This document shows positions 1 to 7,407 of a stretch of DNA of 43,308 nt, one piece after another. The notes below the pieces were generated by a model, which did not search any database, was not told the origin of the DNA, and saw only the letters and a list, made by a program, of their open reading frames with translations. This DNA is from Eubacteriales bacterium. GTDB lineage: Bacteria > Bacillota > Clostridia > Oscillospirales > Butyricicoccaceae. Location: positions 1-43,308 of the forward strand of contig JAUNGQ010000010.1 of NCBI GenBank assembly GCA_030524285.1, read 5' to 3'. Each line of letters starts with the position of its first letter. Positions within the stretch are counted from its first letter, which is position 1. A program made the position numbers and the translations under genes.

Positions 1-1
1 C

Positions 2-412
2 CATGATCTAACGAATCGTGCCAGCACGTTTCAGCTGGAGCGTCAGAATTACTATGTGCGTGCTGCGACGGAATTTATTCAGGAAAACTATGCGGATGAT
101 ATCAAGGTACAGGACATTGCTGACCATGTAGGTATCAGCCGCAATTACCTTTCGACATTGTTCCAGAACATCTTACAGGTATCTCCGAATGCATATCTGG
201 CAAATTTTCGCCTGACCCGTGCCAAGGAACAGCTGACGATTACAGATTTGTCCATTGGTGCAATTGCCGACATGTGCGGCTATCGTGACCCGTTGGTATT
301 TTCCAAAGCCTTCAAGCTGAAAACAGGTATGACTCCGACGCAATACCGCAAGACAAACCGTGAGATCGAGCGTATGAGTATCGAGCAGCTACGTCACAAA
401 AAGGGTTTGTGA
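2..412 (+). CDS. AraC-family transcriptional regulator, C-terminal part (5' truncated by window edge)
   Basis: The reading frame is open to the left edge, so only the last about 136 residues are visible. They form the AraC-type double helix-turn-helix. The first helix-turn-helix lies around 'VQDIADHVGISRNYLSTLF'. The second lies around 'IGAIADMCGYRDPLVFSKAF', followed by the family-typical 'GMTPTQYRK' end. Regulators of this kind (MsmR/RafR type) often activate alpha-galactoside genes. The gene converges on the alpha-galactosidase gene, and the two share a bidirectional terminator. That context suggests, but does not prove, that it controls the neighbouring galactosidase and transporter. The sensor domain lies outside the window, so the effector cannot be judged. 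Confidence 0.9.
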   Translation, partial: HDLTNRASTFQLERQNYYVRAATEFIQENYADDIKVQDIADHVGISRNYLSTLFQNILQVSPNAYLANFRLTRAKEQLTITDLSIGAIADMCGYRDPLVFSKAFKLKTGMTPTQYRKTNREIERMSIEQLRHKKGL

Positions 413-420
413 TTGTGAGA

Positions 421-450
421 GACCGGCACAGTTTCCTGTGCCGGTTTCTG
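421..450. terminator. Bidirectional terminator between araC-type gene and alpha-galactosidase gene
   Basis: Perfect 10-bp stem ACCGGCACAG / CTGTGCCGGT (422-431 and 436-445) with a TTTC loop. It is followed by TTTCTG on the plus strand and lies 40-70 bp beyond the stop of the minus-strand gene. Confidence 0.8.
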
Positions 451-491
451 CATATTAGGATAAAATGGATAAAGGAATGGAATAGGCTGAA

Positions 492-2732
492 TTATTGTGC
501 GCGGAGCACGAAAATGCAGGAGTCAAAATCCTTGCTGATATGCTCAACACTTGTATCCGGCTCGCCGGAAGCGCCGTCTGTGGTGAGCAGGCCGACATGC
601 ATCAGCTCATCGCCATAGTGGCTGGTTGCCGGATTCTCGCGGTAACCAGTTACCGTGTAACACAGATCGGGCTCCAAGCCACACAGCTTGACACGGTGAT
701 AGCCGGCGTTGACCAGATTCAGAATCTTGTAGTAGCCAACCAGCGCGATTTTCTTATCCTCGCTGACAACCATCCATGCCGTGAAGTTGCTGTTTTCAAA
801 CGGGCTGATCAAACGATAGAAGGTACCGAACTGAATCACCTCGCGATACTCCTTCATGAACTTGATCTGTTCCCGAACCAGCTCGCGCTCTTCCTCCGAC
901 AGCTTGTTCAAATCCAGCTCATAGCCAAAGGTGCCGAAATGCGCGACATTAGCACGAGTTTCAATCGGAGTCGTGCGGAAAACCTGATGGTTCGGAACCG
1001 CGGATACGTGTGCGCCGATGCTGCTGATCGGGTAGCACATGGAGGTACCGTACTGAATTTTCAGACGCTCGATGGCATCGGAGTCATCACTTGCCCAGCC
1101 CTGCGGTGCATAATATAACAGGCCCGGATCAAAGCGTCCGCCGCCAGATGCACAGGACTCAAACAGAACCTGCGGGAAATTGGTGGTCAGGCGGTCATAC
1201 AGCTGGTAGACACCGAGAATATATCGATGGAACAACTCACCCTGACGGTCAGCCGGCAGAGAAGCGGAAAATGCTTCGGTAATACAGCGGTTCATATCCC
1301 ACTTGATGTAGGACACCTTTGCTTCGGACAGGATCTTTGCCATCATGTCGTAGATTGCATCCACAACCTCCTGACGGGTAAAGTCGAGTACGAACTGGTT
1401 GCGGCCATGGGAAGCGCGACGGTCCGGGGTGCAGATACGCCAGTCCGGATGTGCGCGGAACAGGTCAGAATCCTTGTTGACCATTTCCGGCTCGAACCAG
1501 AGGCCGAACTTCATGCCGAGCCTGTCGATGCGTTCTGCCAAACCAGTGATGCCGTTTGCCAGACGGTCCGGATTTGCAACCCAGTCACCCAGGCCGGCAA
1601 AGTCATTGCAGCGCGCACCGAACCAGCCGTCATCCAGAACAAACAGCTCTACGCCGTCGTTCTTTGCAGTTTCTGCAATCTTGACCAGCTTGTCTTCGGT
1701 AAAATCAAAATAGGTTGCTTCCCAGTTATTGATCAGGATCGGACGGGTGCGGTCACGCCAGTAACCGCGTGCCAGACGCTTCTGATACAGCTTGTGGAAG
1801 GTTTGGCTCATGCCGTTCAGCCCATCCACGGAGTAAACCATAACGGCTTCCGGAGTCTGGAAGCTTTCACCCGGCTCCAGCTTCCAATCAAACTGGAACG
1901 GGTTAATACCCATGGTCACGCGGGTGATATCCCAGCTGTCAACCTCAACCTGTGCGAGGAAGTTGCCGGAATAAACCAGACTAAAACCGATTGCCTCGCC
2001 GGAAAATTCTGTGGTTTCCGGACGCTTGAGGATCACAAACGGGTTATGGTTGTGTGAGGATGTGCCGCGGGTGGACTCAACGCTCTGAATACCAGCTTCC
2101 AGCTTACGAACCTTCATGTGGCGCTCACGGGACCATGCGCCGGAGAAGTGCACAAATTCATAGTTGGAATCCGGCAGATCAAGGTTCAGACTCATTGCGG
2201 TTGTCAGGTGCAGATCCATGCTGCCGTTGTTGGTGAAGCAGGCGCTGCGTGCGATGACCGGACGGTCCGCGAACAGGGTGTAATGCAGATCCAGCTCCAC
2301 ATCCAACAGCTCATCGCGCAGATGGAAGGTCAGGGTCTGTGCCTCGTCATCCCGTTCTGTATACGTAGCCGGCAAATCCTTCAGCGCCGGCTTGCCAGTG
2401 GAAATGGAATACGAAACATAAGTAAAGTTGGTGATACGGCTGCCATTCGGCTGCACGATCTCCAATGCGGGATGTCGGAAATCTGTCGTGCCATAAGAGG
2501 GATATTCCTGCTTGATATGATCAAGCGAAAACTTTTTGTTCCCTTCAAACACATATGAAGTCATCGGACGATGGTTCATCTCTACCAGATGGTCAAAGGA
2601 TTCGCAATCACGGATGGCCTTGCCAAAATAAAGCTGACCGAGCTGGTCATTTGGCAGAACCTTGATGATATAGCTGATACTGTCGTTGCGCAAATGGAAG
2701 GTGCGGCTTGACTCGTGATATAGAATTTGCAT
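492..2732 (-). CDS. aga: Alpha-galactosidase, GH36 family
   Basis: A 746-residue cytoplasmic enzyme, the usual length for bacterial GH36, with no signal peptide. It hydrolyses terminal alpha-1,6-galactose from melibiose, raffinose or stachyose. Visible landmarks are 'FVLDDGWFGARCND', then 'YIKWDMNR' carrying the catalytic nucleophile Asp, then 'FESCASGGGRFD' and 'WASDDSDAIERL' with the acid/base Asp. The N-terminal third matches the beta-supersandwich domain. Start ATG has AGAGAGG upstream. It lies 101 bp downstream of the GPH symporter on the same strand and is probably co-transcribed with it. A strong GC hairpin sits between the two genes. Confidence 0.95.
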   Translation of the reverse strand: MQILYHESSRTFHLRNDSISYIIKVLPNDQLGQLYFGKAIRDCESFDHLVEMNHRPMTSYVFEGNKKFSLDHIKQEYPSYGTTDFRHPALEIVQPNGSRITNFTYVSYSISTGKPALKDLPATYTERDDEAQTLTFHLRDELLDVELDLHYTLFADRPVIARSACFTNNGSMDLHLTTAMSLNLDLPDSNYEFVHFSGAWSRERHMKVRKLEAGIQSVESTRGTSSHNHNPFVILKRPETTEFSGEAIGFSLVYSGNFLAQVEVDSWDITRVTMGINPFQFDWKLEPGESFQTPEAVMVYSVDGLNGMSQTFHKLYQKRLARGYWRDRTRPILINNWEATYFDFTEDKLVKIAETAKNDGVELFVLDDGWFGARCNDFAGLGDWVANPDRLANGITGLAERIDRLGMKFGLWFEPEMVNKDSDLFRAHPDWRICTPDRRASHGRNQFVLDFTRQEVVDAIYDMMAKILSEAKVSYIKWDMNRCITEAFSASLPADRQGELFHRYILGVYQLYDRLTTNFPQVLFESCASGGGRFDPGLLYYAPQGWASDDSDAIERLKIQYGTSMCYPISSIGAHVSAVPNHQVFRTTPIETRANVAHFGTFGYELDLNKLSEEERELVREQIKFMKEYREVIQFGTFYRLISPFENSNFTAWMVVSEDKKIALVGYYKILNLVNAGYHRVKLCGLEPDLCYTVTGYRENPATSHYGDELMHVGLLTTDGASGEPDTSVEHISKDFDSCIFVLRAQ

Positions 2733-2768
2733 GGTATCGCCTCTCTCTTTACGATGTGGGTTTTAGCC

Positions 2769-2793
2769 CGGGAAGGGCTGTCGCCCTTCCCGA
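2769..2793 (-). other. Intercistronic GC-rich hairpin between transporter and alpha-galactosidase genes
   Basis: Inverted repeat GGGAAGGGC / GCCCTTCCC with a 4-nt loop in the 101-bp gap. No T-run follows on the minus strand, so it looks like an mRNA-processing or stability element rather than a terminator. It could give the two cistrons different expression. Confidence 0.55.
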
Positions 2794-2833
2794 ACCGCAT
2801 TGAGTTATAGATAGGAGTGGGTAGTAAACAAAA

Positions 2834-4282
2834 TTACTCAGCAGCAGGCTGTGCAGCGTGTAGCGCGTTAACCTGTGCAGTCAGCTCAGTCAACCTGTCA
2901 CCCTTCAGCTTGTAAACACACTTGAAGATGAGGAAGCTGATGACACACAGAACGATTGGGATAACAAACATCAGGACACGGATGCCGAGAATGGTACCAG
3001 CTGCCTGATGGCCAGCCAGATCAGCGCTGTAGCCAACGAGTGTCAGGCCAACACCGGACAGCAGACCGGTAACAGCCTGTGCAGCCTTCATCAGGAACGT
3101 CTGCGCAGAGCAGGTGATTGCTTCGTTGCGCTTGCCAAACTTTACTTCACCGTAGTCGATAACATCAGCGATGCAGCAGGTTGTGGTGCCCAGAGACAGT
3201 CCGGAACCGAAGAACAGGAATGCGCAGCATGCAATAACTGCACCGTAGCTGGTCGGGCAAACATAGCCGCAGATTGCCAGAGCGATCATAGCGATAATCG
3301 GCAGGCCGCAAGCCAGGAAGTAAACCTTTTCACGTGCCAGATGGCGTGCGATAACCGGGAACAGGAACAGGCCGATCATCTCGAAGATGATGGTGAAACC
3401 AAATACGGAGTACAGATCAGCAGCCAGGCAAACTTCCTTGAAGTAGTATACAGCGAAAGCCTTGAGCAGCTGGGTAGCCAGATTGAAGGTCAGCAGCAGG
3501 CCGATGAAGGCAACCAGCTGATCATTGTGGATAATAATGGAGAAAGTCTCCTTCAGGCCGGTCTTTTCTGCCGCAGCAGCACCAGTGGTCGGCTTTTCCT
3601 TTACGTTGAGAACCGTGATGCCGATGCACACGATGAACAGAACAACGATGCAAACAGCAACAGCGGTGAAGCCAGTCTCAGAAATATTCAACAGAGAACC
3701 ATCTGCCTGCTCCTGCATAACGGTGTTGTCACCAAACTTGTTGTTAAAGAAGTTGATGAAGCGCAGGCCGAAGGTGCATACGATGAAACCGCCGAAGGAA
3801 GCGAAGATACGCGGAATAACTGAGATGCTCTCGCGCTCATGCGGGTTCGACGACAGGTTTGGCAGCCAGGACCAGTACGGTACGTCCATGATCGTGTAGG
3901 TCATGCCGTAGAGGATGTACATAACCGATACGTAAATATACATTGTGGTAGAGCCTTTTTCGATACCCAATGTTGTGAACAGCAGAATAAAGAATACAGA
4001 GTTGACCAAAGTACCGATTGTCAACCAGATACGGAATTTACCAAAACGGGTACGGGTGTTATCACAAATCATACCCATCATCGGGTCATTGACCGCATCC
4101 CAAATTCTTGCAACAGCGAACAGAACGCCGACAAACGCCGGATTCAAACCCAGTGTGTCTGTAAAATATAGCATCAGGAATGCGCCAACGAGGTTGCAGA
4201 TCGCATCTTTGCCAATTGCGCCGATACCGAACGCGTACTTCTGCCGCGCTGGCAGTCTGGCGGTATTCATTTCATTTGCCAT
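2834..4282 (-). CDS. GPH-family sugar:cation symporter (MelB-like)
   Basis: A 482-residue, roughly 12-helix membrane protein of the glycoside-pentoside-hexuronide:cation symporter family. The N-terminus '[19 protein letters not shown]' and the downstream '[20 protein letters not shown]' segment are family signatures; the latter contains the cation-site Asp region of MelB. The chosen ATG has GGAGGT 8 nt upstream. An in-frame ATG at 4360 lacks such a site and lies upstream of the predicted transcription start. Followed by the alpha-galactosidase, it most likely imports melibiose, raffinose or related galactosides, although family members also carry beta-glucosides and pentosides. The C-terminus ends in an Ala/Glu-rich tail. 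Confidence 0.9.
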   Translation of the reverse strand: MANEMNTARLPARQKYAFGIGAIGKDAICNLVGAFLMLYFTDTLGLNPAFVGVLFAVARIWDAVNDPMMGMICDNTRTRFGKFRIWLTIGTLVNSVFFILLFTTLGIEKGSTTMYIYVSVMYILYGMTYTIMDVPYWSWLPNLSSNPHERESISVIPRIFASFGGFIVCTFGLRFINFFNNKFGDNTVMQEQADGSLLNISETGFTAVAVCIVVLFIVCIGITVLNVKEKPTTGAAAAEKTGLKETFSIIIHNDQLVAFIGLLLTFNLATQLLKAFAVYYFKEVCLAADLYSVFGFTIIFEMIGLFLFPVIARHLAREKVYFLACGLPIIAMIALAICGYVCPTSYGAVIACCAFLFFGSGLSLGTTTCCIADVIDYGEVKFGKRNEAITCSAQTFLMKAAQAVTGLLSGVGLTLVGYSADLAGHQAAGTILGIRVLMFVIPIVLCVISFLIFKCVYKLKGDRLTELTAQVNALHAAQPAAE

Positions 4283-4362
4283 GATTTTTACCTCCATGTT
4301 TATGAACTTTTTGGTGCGAATGGAAGGAACTTCGTGCACGTTATCCCTTGTTTCTGACACTA

Positions 4363-4368
4363 ATTATA
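4363..4368 (-). promoter_or_regulatory. Probable -10 box of the galactoside operon
   Basis: A perfect TATAAT on the minus strand, 80 bp upstream of the chosen symporter start. No good -35 box lies 16-18 bp further upstream, as expected for an activator-dependent promoter. The nearby AraC-type gene could supply the activator. Confidence 0.5.
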
Positions 4369-4473
4369 CGGTATCGTCAAAAAAAATAACAGCGTGTTTT
4401 GAACCAATCAACAGTCAAAATGTTAACTGCAATTAGAAAACTTTTTGCCGTTTTTCACTGTTTTCCATAAATT

Positions 4474-4488
4474 TAGTAAATTTTACTA
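4474..4488. promoter_or_regulatory. Palindrome upstream of the galactoside operon, candidate operator
   Basis: TAGTAAA-T-TTTACTA, a perfect 7+7 inverted repeat around one base, about 110 bp upstream of the -10 box of the symporter gene. Position and symmetry suit a regulator site. Its AT-rich composition means chance cannot be excluded. Confidence 0.4.
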
Positions 4489-4633
4489 GATTAAATGAAT
4501 GTTTTACTTCGCTATTCGAGATCTTATTTGGTGAAAATGCCTTCAACTGGAGGAAATACGCCGTTTTGACGGTAAAAGGGAACAATTACATTTTACCTGA
4601 TTTTATCCGTGATAAGTTCCACCAAGTTCGCTA

Positions 4634-4662
4634 TTGTTTCCGCCGGTAATTTCGGCTATACT
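4634..4662 (+). promoter_or_regulatory. Promoter of the 41-residue peptide gene
   Basis: TTGTTT (4634-4639), 17-bp spacer, TATACT (4657-4662). The predicted start lies near 4669, leaving a leader of about 55 nt before the peptide ATG. Confidence 0.65.
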
Positions 4663-4723
4663 ATGCCCGTAAACAAAAAAAGCGCGCTAAGTAACCCCAT
4701 GAAATCCGAAAAGGAGGCTTATC

Positions 4724-4849
4724 ATGATGAAAAAGAACACTTGGAATGAGATCGGTGCCCTGTGCATGTGCAGCACGATGCTGAACACCGGCATGAAGAA
4801 GGATCGCACTGCTACCGACAGCATCCGCAGCCTGCATAACGGCAGATAA
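4724..4849 (+). CDS. 41-residue orphan peptide with C-x-C motif
   Basis: No recognised family. It begins Met-Met-Lys-Lys, has the central segment 'EIGALCMCSTMLNTG', and ends in a hydrophilic basic tail. Support for translation comes from a near-ideal AAGGAGG site 7-8 nt upstream of the ATG pair, its own promoter (TTGTTT-17-TATACT) and a strong terminator 35 bp after the stop. So it is a complete single-gene transcription unit. It lies between the galactoside operon and its LacI-type regulator, on the opposite strand. The two close cysteines could bind metal or be modified. It lacks the pattern of AgrD-type peptides. Function unknown. Confidence 0.6.
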   Translation: MMKKNTWNEIGALCMCSTMLNTGMKKDRTATDSIRSLHNGR

Positions 4850-4879
4850 CACACCTACTACCTGTTTCCATATCTATAA

Positions 4880-4927
4880 AAAACCCGCCCGCTTCCCGAA
4901 ACATGTCGAGAAGTGGGCGGGCTTTCC
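4880..4927. terminator. Bidirectional terminator between peptide gene and LacI-type regulator
   Basis: Long imperfect stem from CCCGCCCGCTTC (4884) to GAAGTGGGCGGG (ending 4921). An A-run lies on the left and CTTTCCTT on the right. It ends the peptide transcript and, on the minus strand, the regulator transcript whose stop codon is 7 bp away. Confidence 0.8.
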
Positions 4928-5986
4928 TTATTCTAAACCGTCATCAAACTCCGCTGTACTCTGTCGTACAATCAGGGAGGGCGGAATGACAACCTTTTGG
5001 GGGAAATGGCGTTCCGGCTGATGGGCCGGTGTCGATGCACGCTGCTGTACAAGGCGCACAGCAGTAGCCGCCATATAATCCAGATGCGGGCTGATACTGG
5101 TAAGCGCAGGTTCTACAACCGATGACATAACAGTATCATTGAAGCTGACGATGCTCATATCCTCCGGGATATGCTGCTGTAGCTTGCGCAGGGCATGAAT
5201 GACGCCAATCGCGGATTCTTCATTCACTGCGACAACTGCCGTCGGAACAATACCGGGATTCCAGGTACGCATCCGCATGTAAAATTCTTCCTCAACCGCC
5301 AATTGATCGCGCATAGGCGCTTCTACAACCAGTTCCGCGCGATATAACCCGGCCTCACGCATATAGTGCTCATAGTACCGTCTGCGCGGCTCCAGTACAA
5401 TATGCATATGTTCATCGCCCAGACGCTTCGGCCCGATAAAGCTGATACGGGAGTGGCCCAGTGCACGCAGGTAATCCAACGCCTGTTTGATTCCCAGCTC
5501 AAAATTCAGGATCACGGAATCATACAGCAGTTCGTTTGGGGAAGAATCCAAAAACGTAATATTGCTGCTCAACAGCTGCAAGGACGAGATCTGTGTATCC
5601 GTAAAGAAGCCAATGGCAATGATACCATCAATACCAGAAGCCGACAGGGCATGGTAGCCATCCGCGTCCGCACGCAGCATGACCGTTTGCAGCTTATGCT
5701 CATAGCACGATTGCTCGACAAAGTTTTTCAAATACAGGAAATATGGGTCTGTCATCTGCTCGGCAGGTGACAGCATTTCTGCGATACCAATGGTCATGGT
5801 GTCACTGACAATGCGTTGTGTCCGCCTACCGGAGCCGCCAGTATAGCCCAGCTTATGTGCAGCATCAAGAATACTTTGCCGCGTTTCCTCACTGACAGTC
5901 ATGGTTGGATCGTTATTCAGGACACGCGAAATGGTTGTGAGTGAAAAGCCGGTATGCTCGGCAAGTGTTTTGAGTGTTACTCCCAT
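4928..5986 (-). CDS. LacI/GalR-family transcriptional regulator
   Basis: A 352-residue repressor-type protein. The N-terminal helix-turn-helix is canonical: 'VTLKTLAEHTGFSLTTISRV' followed by a hinge at 'RQSILDAAHKLGY'. The rest is a periplasmic-binding-protein-like sensor that ends in a region with 'MSIVSFNDTVMSSVVEPALT', typical of the GalR group. The start ATG has GGAGGT upstream. Downstream of galE on the same strand and beside the galactoside operon, it probably senses galactose or an alpha-galactoside. The effector and operator are not visible from sequence alone. Confidence 0.9.
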   Translation of the reverse strand: MGVTLKTLAEHTGFSLTTISRVLNNDPTMTVSEETRQSILDAAHKLGYTGGSGRRTQRIVSDTMTIGIAEMLSPAEQMTDPYFLYLKNFVEQSCYEHKLQTVMLRADADGYHALSASGIDGIIAIGFFTDTQISSLQLLSSNITFLDSSPNELLYDSVILNFELGIKQALDYLRALGHSRISFIGPKRLGDEHMHIVLEPRRRYYEHYMREAGLYRAELVVEAPMRDQLAVEEEFYMRMRTWNPGIVPTAVVAVNEESAIGVIHALRKLQQHIPEDMSIVSFNDTVMSSVVEPALTSISPHLDYMAATAVRLVQQRASTPAHQPERHFPQKVVIPPSLIVRQSTAEFDDGLE

Positions 5987-6034
5987 AAAAAAGACCTCCG
6001 GGCAATCAAACTTGTCTGCGCTTTCCTTTATTCG

Positions 6035-6088
6035 CCTCCCTCTTTGAGGGAGGAAAACTGCCGCGTAGCGGTGGTGGTAGAAGGAGTG
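6035..6088 (+). repeat. Dispersed intergenic palindrome, type B
   Basis: Hairpin CCTCCCTC-TTT-GAGGGAGG followed by GCCGCGTAGCGGT and a degenerate GAAGGAG end. Related copies lie at 32566-32609 and 34544-34592. It fills most of the 123-bp gap between galE and the LacI-type gene. No coding role. Confidence 0.7.
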
Positions 6089-6109
6089 AAATATAACGAT
6101 GCTGTCACA

Positions 6110-7126
6110 TTAGTCCCGATAGCCGTTTGGATTGCTCTTCTGCCAGTTCCAGGAATCGCGGCACATATCCAGAATACCGTACTGTGCCTTCCAGCCCAAT
6201 TCTTTTTCCGCCTTCGCCGGATCAGAATAACAGGTTGCAATATCACCTGCACGGCGCGGCTTGATAGAATACGGAATCTTGAGCTGATTTGCTTCCTCAA
6301 AGGCATGGACAACATCCAGAACCGAATACCCCTGACCGGTGCCCAGATTATAAATTTCCAGTCCGCATTTCTTTTCGATTGCAGACAATGCCTTGACATG
6401 TCCGTTTGCCAAATCGACAACATGGATATAATCACGCACGCCTGTGCCATCCGGGGTATCATAATCATCGCCAAAGACGCCCAGCTCTGCACGCTTGCCG
6501 ACAGCAACCTGTGTGATATATGGCATCAGGTTATTCGGAATGCCATTGGGGTCCTCTCCGATTTTACCCGATGCGTGTGCGCCGATCGGGTTGAAGTAAC
6601 GCAGCAGGACAACATTCCACTCCGGGTCAGCCTTCTGCATATCCATCATAATCTGTTCGATCATGCTCTTGGTCTGGCCATATGGATTGGTGCACTGTCC
6701 CTTCGGGCATTCCTCGGTAATCGGAATGACCGCCGGATTGCCGTATACCGTTGCGGAAGACGAGAAAATAATATTCTTGCAGCCATGGTTCCGCATCACA
6801 TCCAGCAGAACCAGTGTGCCTGTAATATTGTTATCATAATATTCCAGCGGCTTTTCTACCGACTCGCCGACTGCCTTCAGACCTGCAAAATGAATGCAGC
6901 AGTCAAATGCATACTGCTCCATTACCTTTGTCATGCCCGCACGGTCACGGATATCTACCTGATAAAACGGAACCTTTTTGCCCGTAATTTCCTCGACGCG
7001 CTGCAATGACTTTTCGCTTGCATTCCACAGATTATCCACCACAACGACATCATGTCCTGCCTTCTGTAATTCAATGACAGTATGACTGCCAATATAACCG
7101 GCGCCTCCGGTAAGTAAAATCAACAT
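6110..7126 (-). CDS. galE: UDP-glucose 4-epimerase
   Basis: A 338-residue, full-length short-chain-dehydrogenase-type epimerase of the Leloir pathway. It interconverts UDP-galactose and UDP-glucose in the cytoplasm with bound NAD+. The Rossmann motif is 'LTGGAGYIGSHT' at residues 5-16. The catalytic Ser/Thr region is 'SSSATVYGNP' and the Tyr-Lys pair is in 'NPYGQTKSMIEQ'. 'VGVFGDDYDTPDGTGVRDYI'-type sequence (here 'LGVFGDDYDTPDGTGVRDYI') is a galE signature. It carries its own strong promoter and lies upstream of the LacI-type gene. No galK or galT is in the window. Confidence 0.96.
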   Translation of the reverse strand: MLILLTGGAGYIGSHTVIELQKAGHDVVVVDNLWNASEKSLQRVEEITGKKVPFYQVDIRDRAGMTKVMEQYAFDCCIHFAGLKAVGESVEKPLEYYDNNITGTLVLLDVMRNHGCKNIIFSSSATVYGNPAVIPITEECPKGQCTNPYGQTKSMIEQIMMDMQKADPEWNVVLLRYFNPIGAHASGKIGEDPNGIPNNLMPYITQVAVGKRAELGVFGDDYDTPDGTGVRDYIHVVDLANGHVKALSAIEKKCGLEIYNLGTGQGYSVLDVVHAFEEANQLKIPYSIKPRRAGDIATCYSDPAKAEKELGWKAQYGILDMCRDSWNWQKSNPNGYRD

Positions 7127-7178
7127 TGTATCATTCGCCCCTTTATCATAATTCCCTCGTTTTTGTGCTTATATTGTT

Positions 7179-7207
7179 ATTATACACGATAAACATGCAT
7201 CCTGCAA
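7179..7207 (-). promoter_or_regulatory. galE promoter
   Basis: On the minus strand TTGCAG (7202-7207), 17-bp spacer, TATAAT (7179-7184). The predicted start is near 7172, about 46 nt before the galE ATG. Confidence 0.75.
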
Positions 7208-7309
7208 CGTACAAGCAGTTGGACAGCACCATATATAGCTTTCCTTGGATGAGATAGCCTTATGATCGTATGTATTGTTAAAAACTTTTAAACAAACACG
7301 ATTTCCCTC

Positions 7310-7338
7310 TTGCAATTTTCCAGTAATTGCGTTATTCT
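7310..7338 (+). promoter_or_regulatory. htpG promoter
   Basis: TTGCAA (7310-7315), 17-bp spacer, TATTCT (7333-7338). The predicted start (about 7345) lies inside the CIRCE palindrome, so a bound repressor would block it. Confidence 0.75.
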
Positions 7339-7341
7339 ATA

Positions 7342-7368
7342 TTAGCACTCAAAAGATGAGAGTGCTAA
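7342..7368 (+). promoter_or_regulatory. CIRCE operator (HrcA site)
   Basis: A perfect match to the CIRCE consensus: TTAGCACTC, 9-bp spacer, GAGTGCTAA. CIRCE is the binding site of the heat-shock repressor HrcA, usually in front of groESL and dnaK operons. Here it overlaps the predicted htpG transcription start, so htpG should be HrcA-repressed. Confidence 0.97.
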
Positions 7369-7407
7369 AGTATGTACTCTAAAATCTGAAAGGATTGAAT
7401 ATAAGCT

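Noticed and set aside
495-2057. Plus-strand open frames of 207 and 276 codons across the alpha-galactosidase gene
   Set aside because: They lie fully antisense to a gene with clear GH36 motifs, have no ribosome sites and show no family resemblance.
4363-4380. TTGACG next to TATAAT as a full symporter promoter
   Set aside because: The boxes are only 6 bp apart, which cannot position sigma factor; only the -10 box is kept.
4724-4849. 41-residue peptide as an AgrD-type cyclic autoinducer precursor
   Set aside because: It lacks the amphipathic leader and the acidic Pro-rich C-terminal part, and no agrB or agrC lies near.
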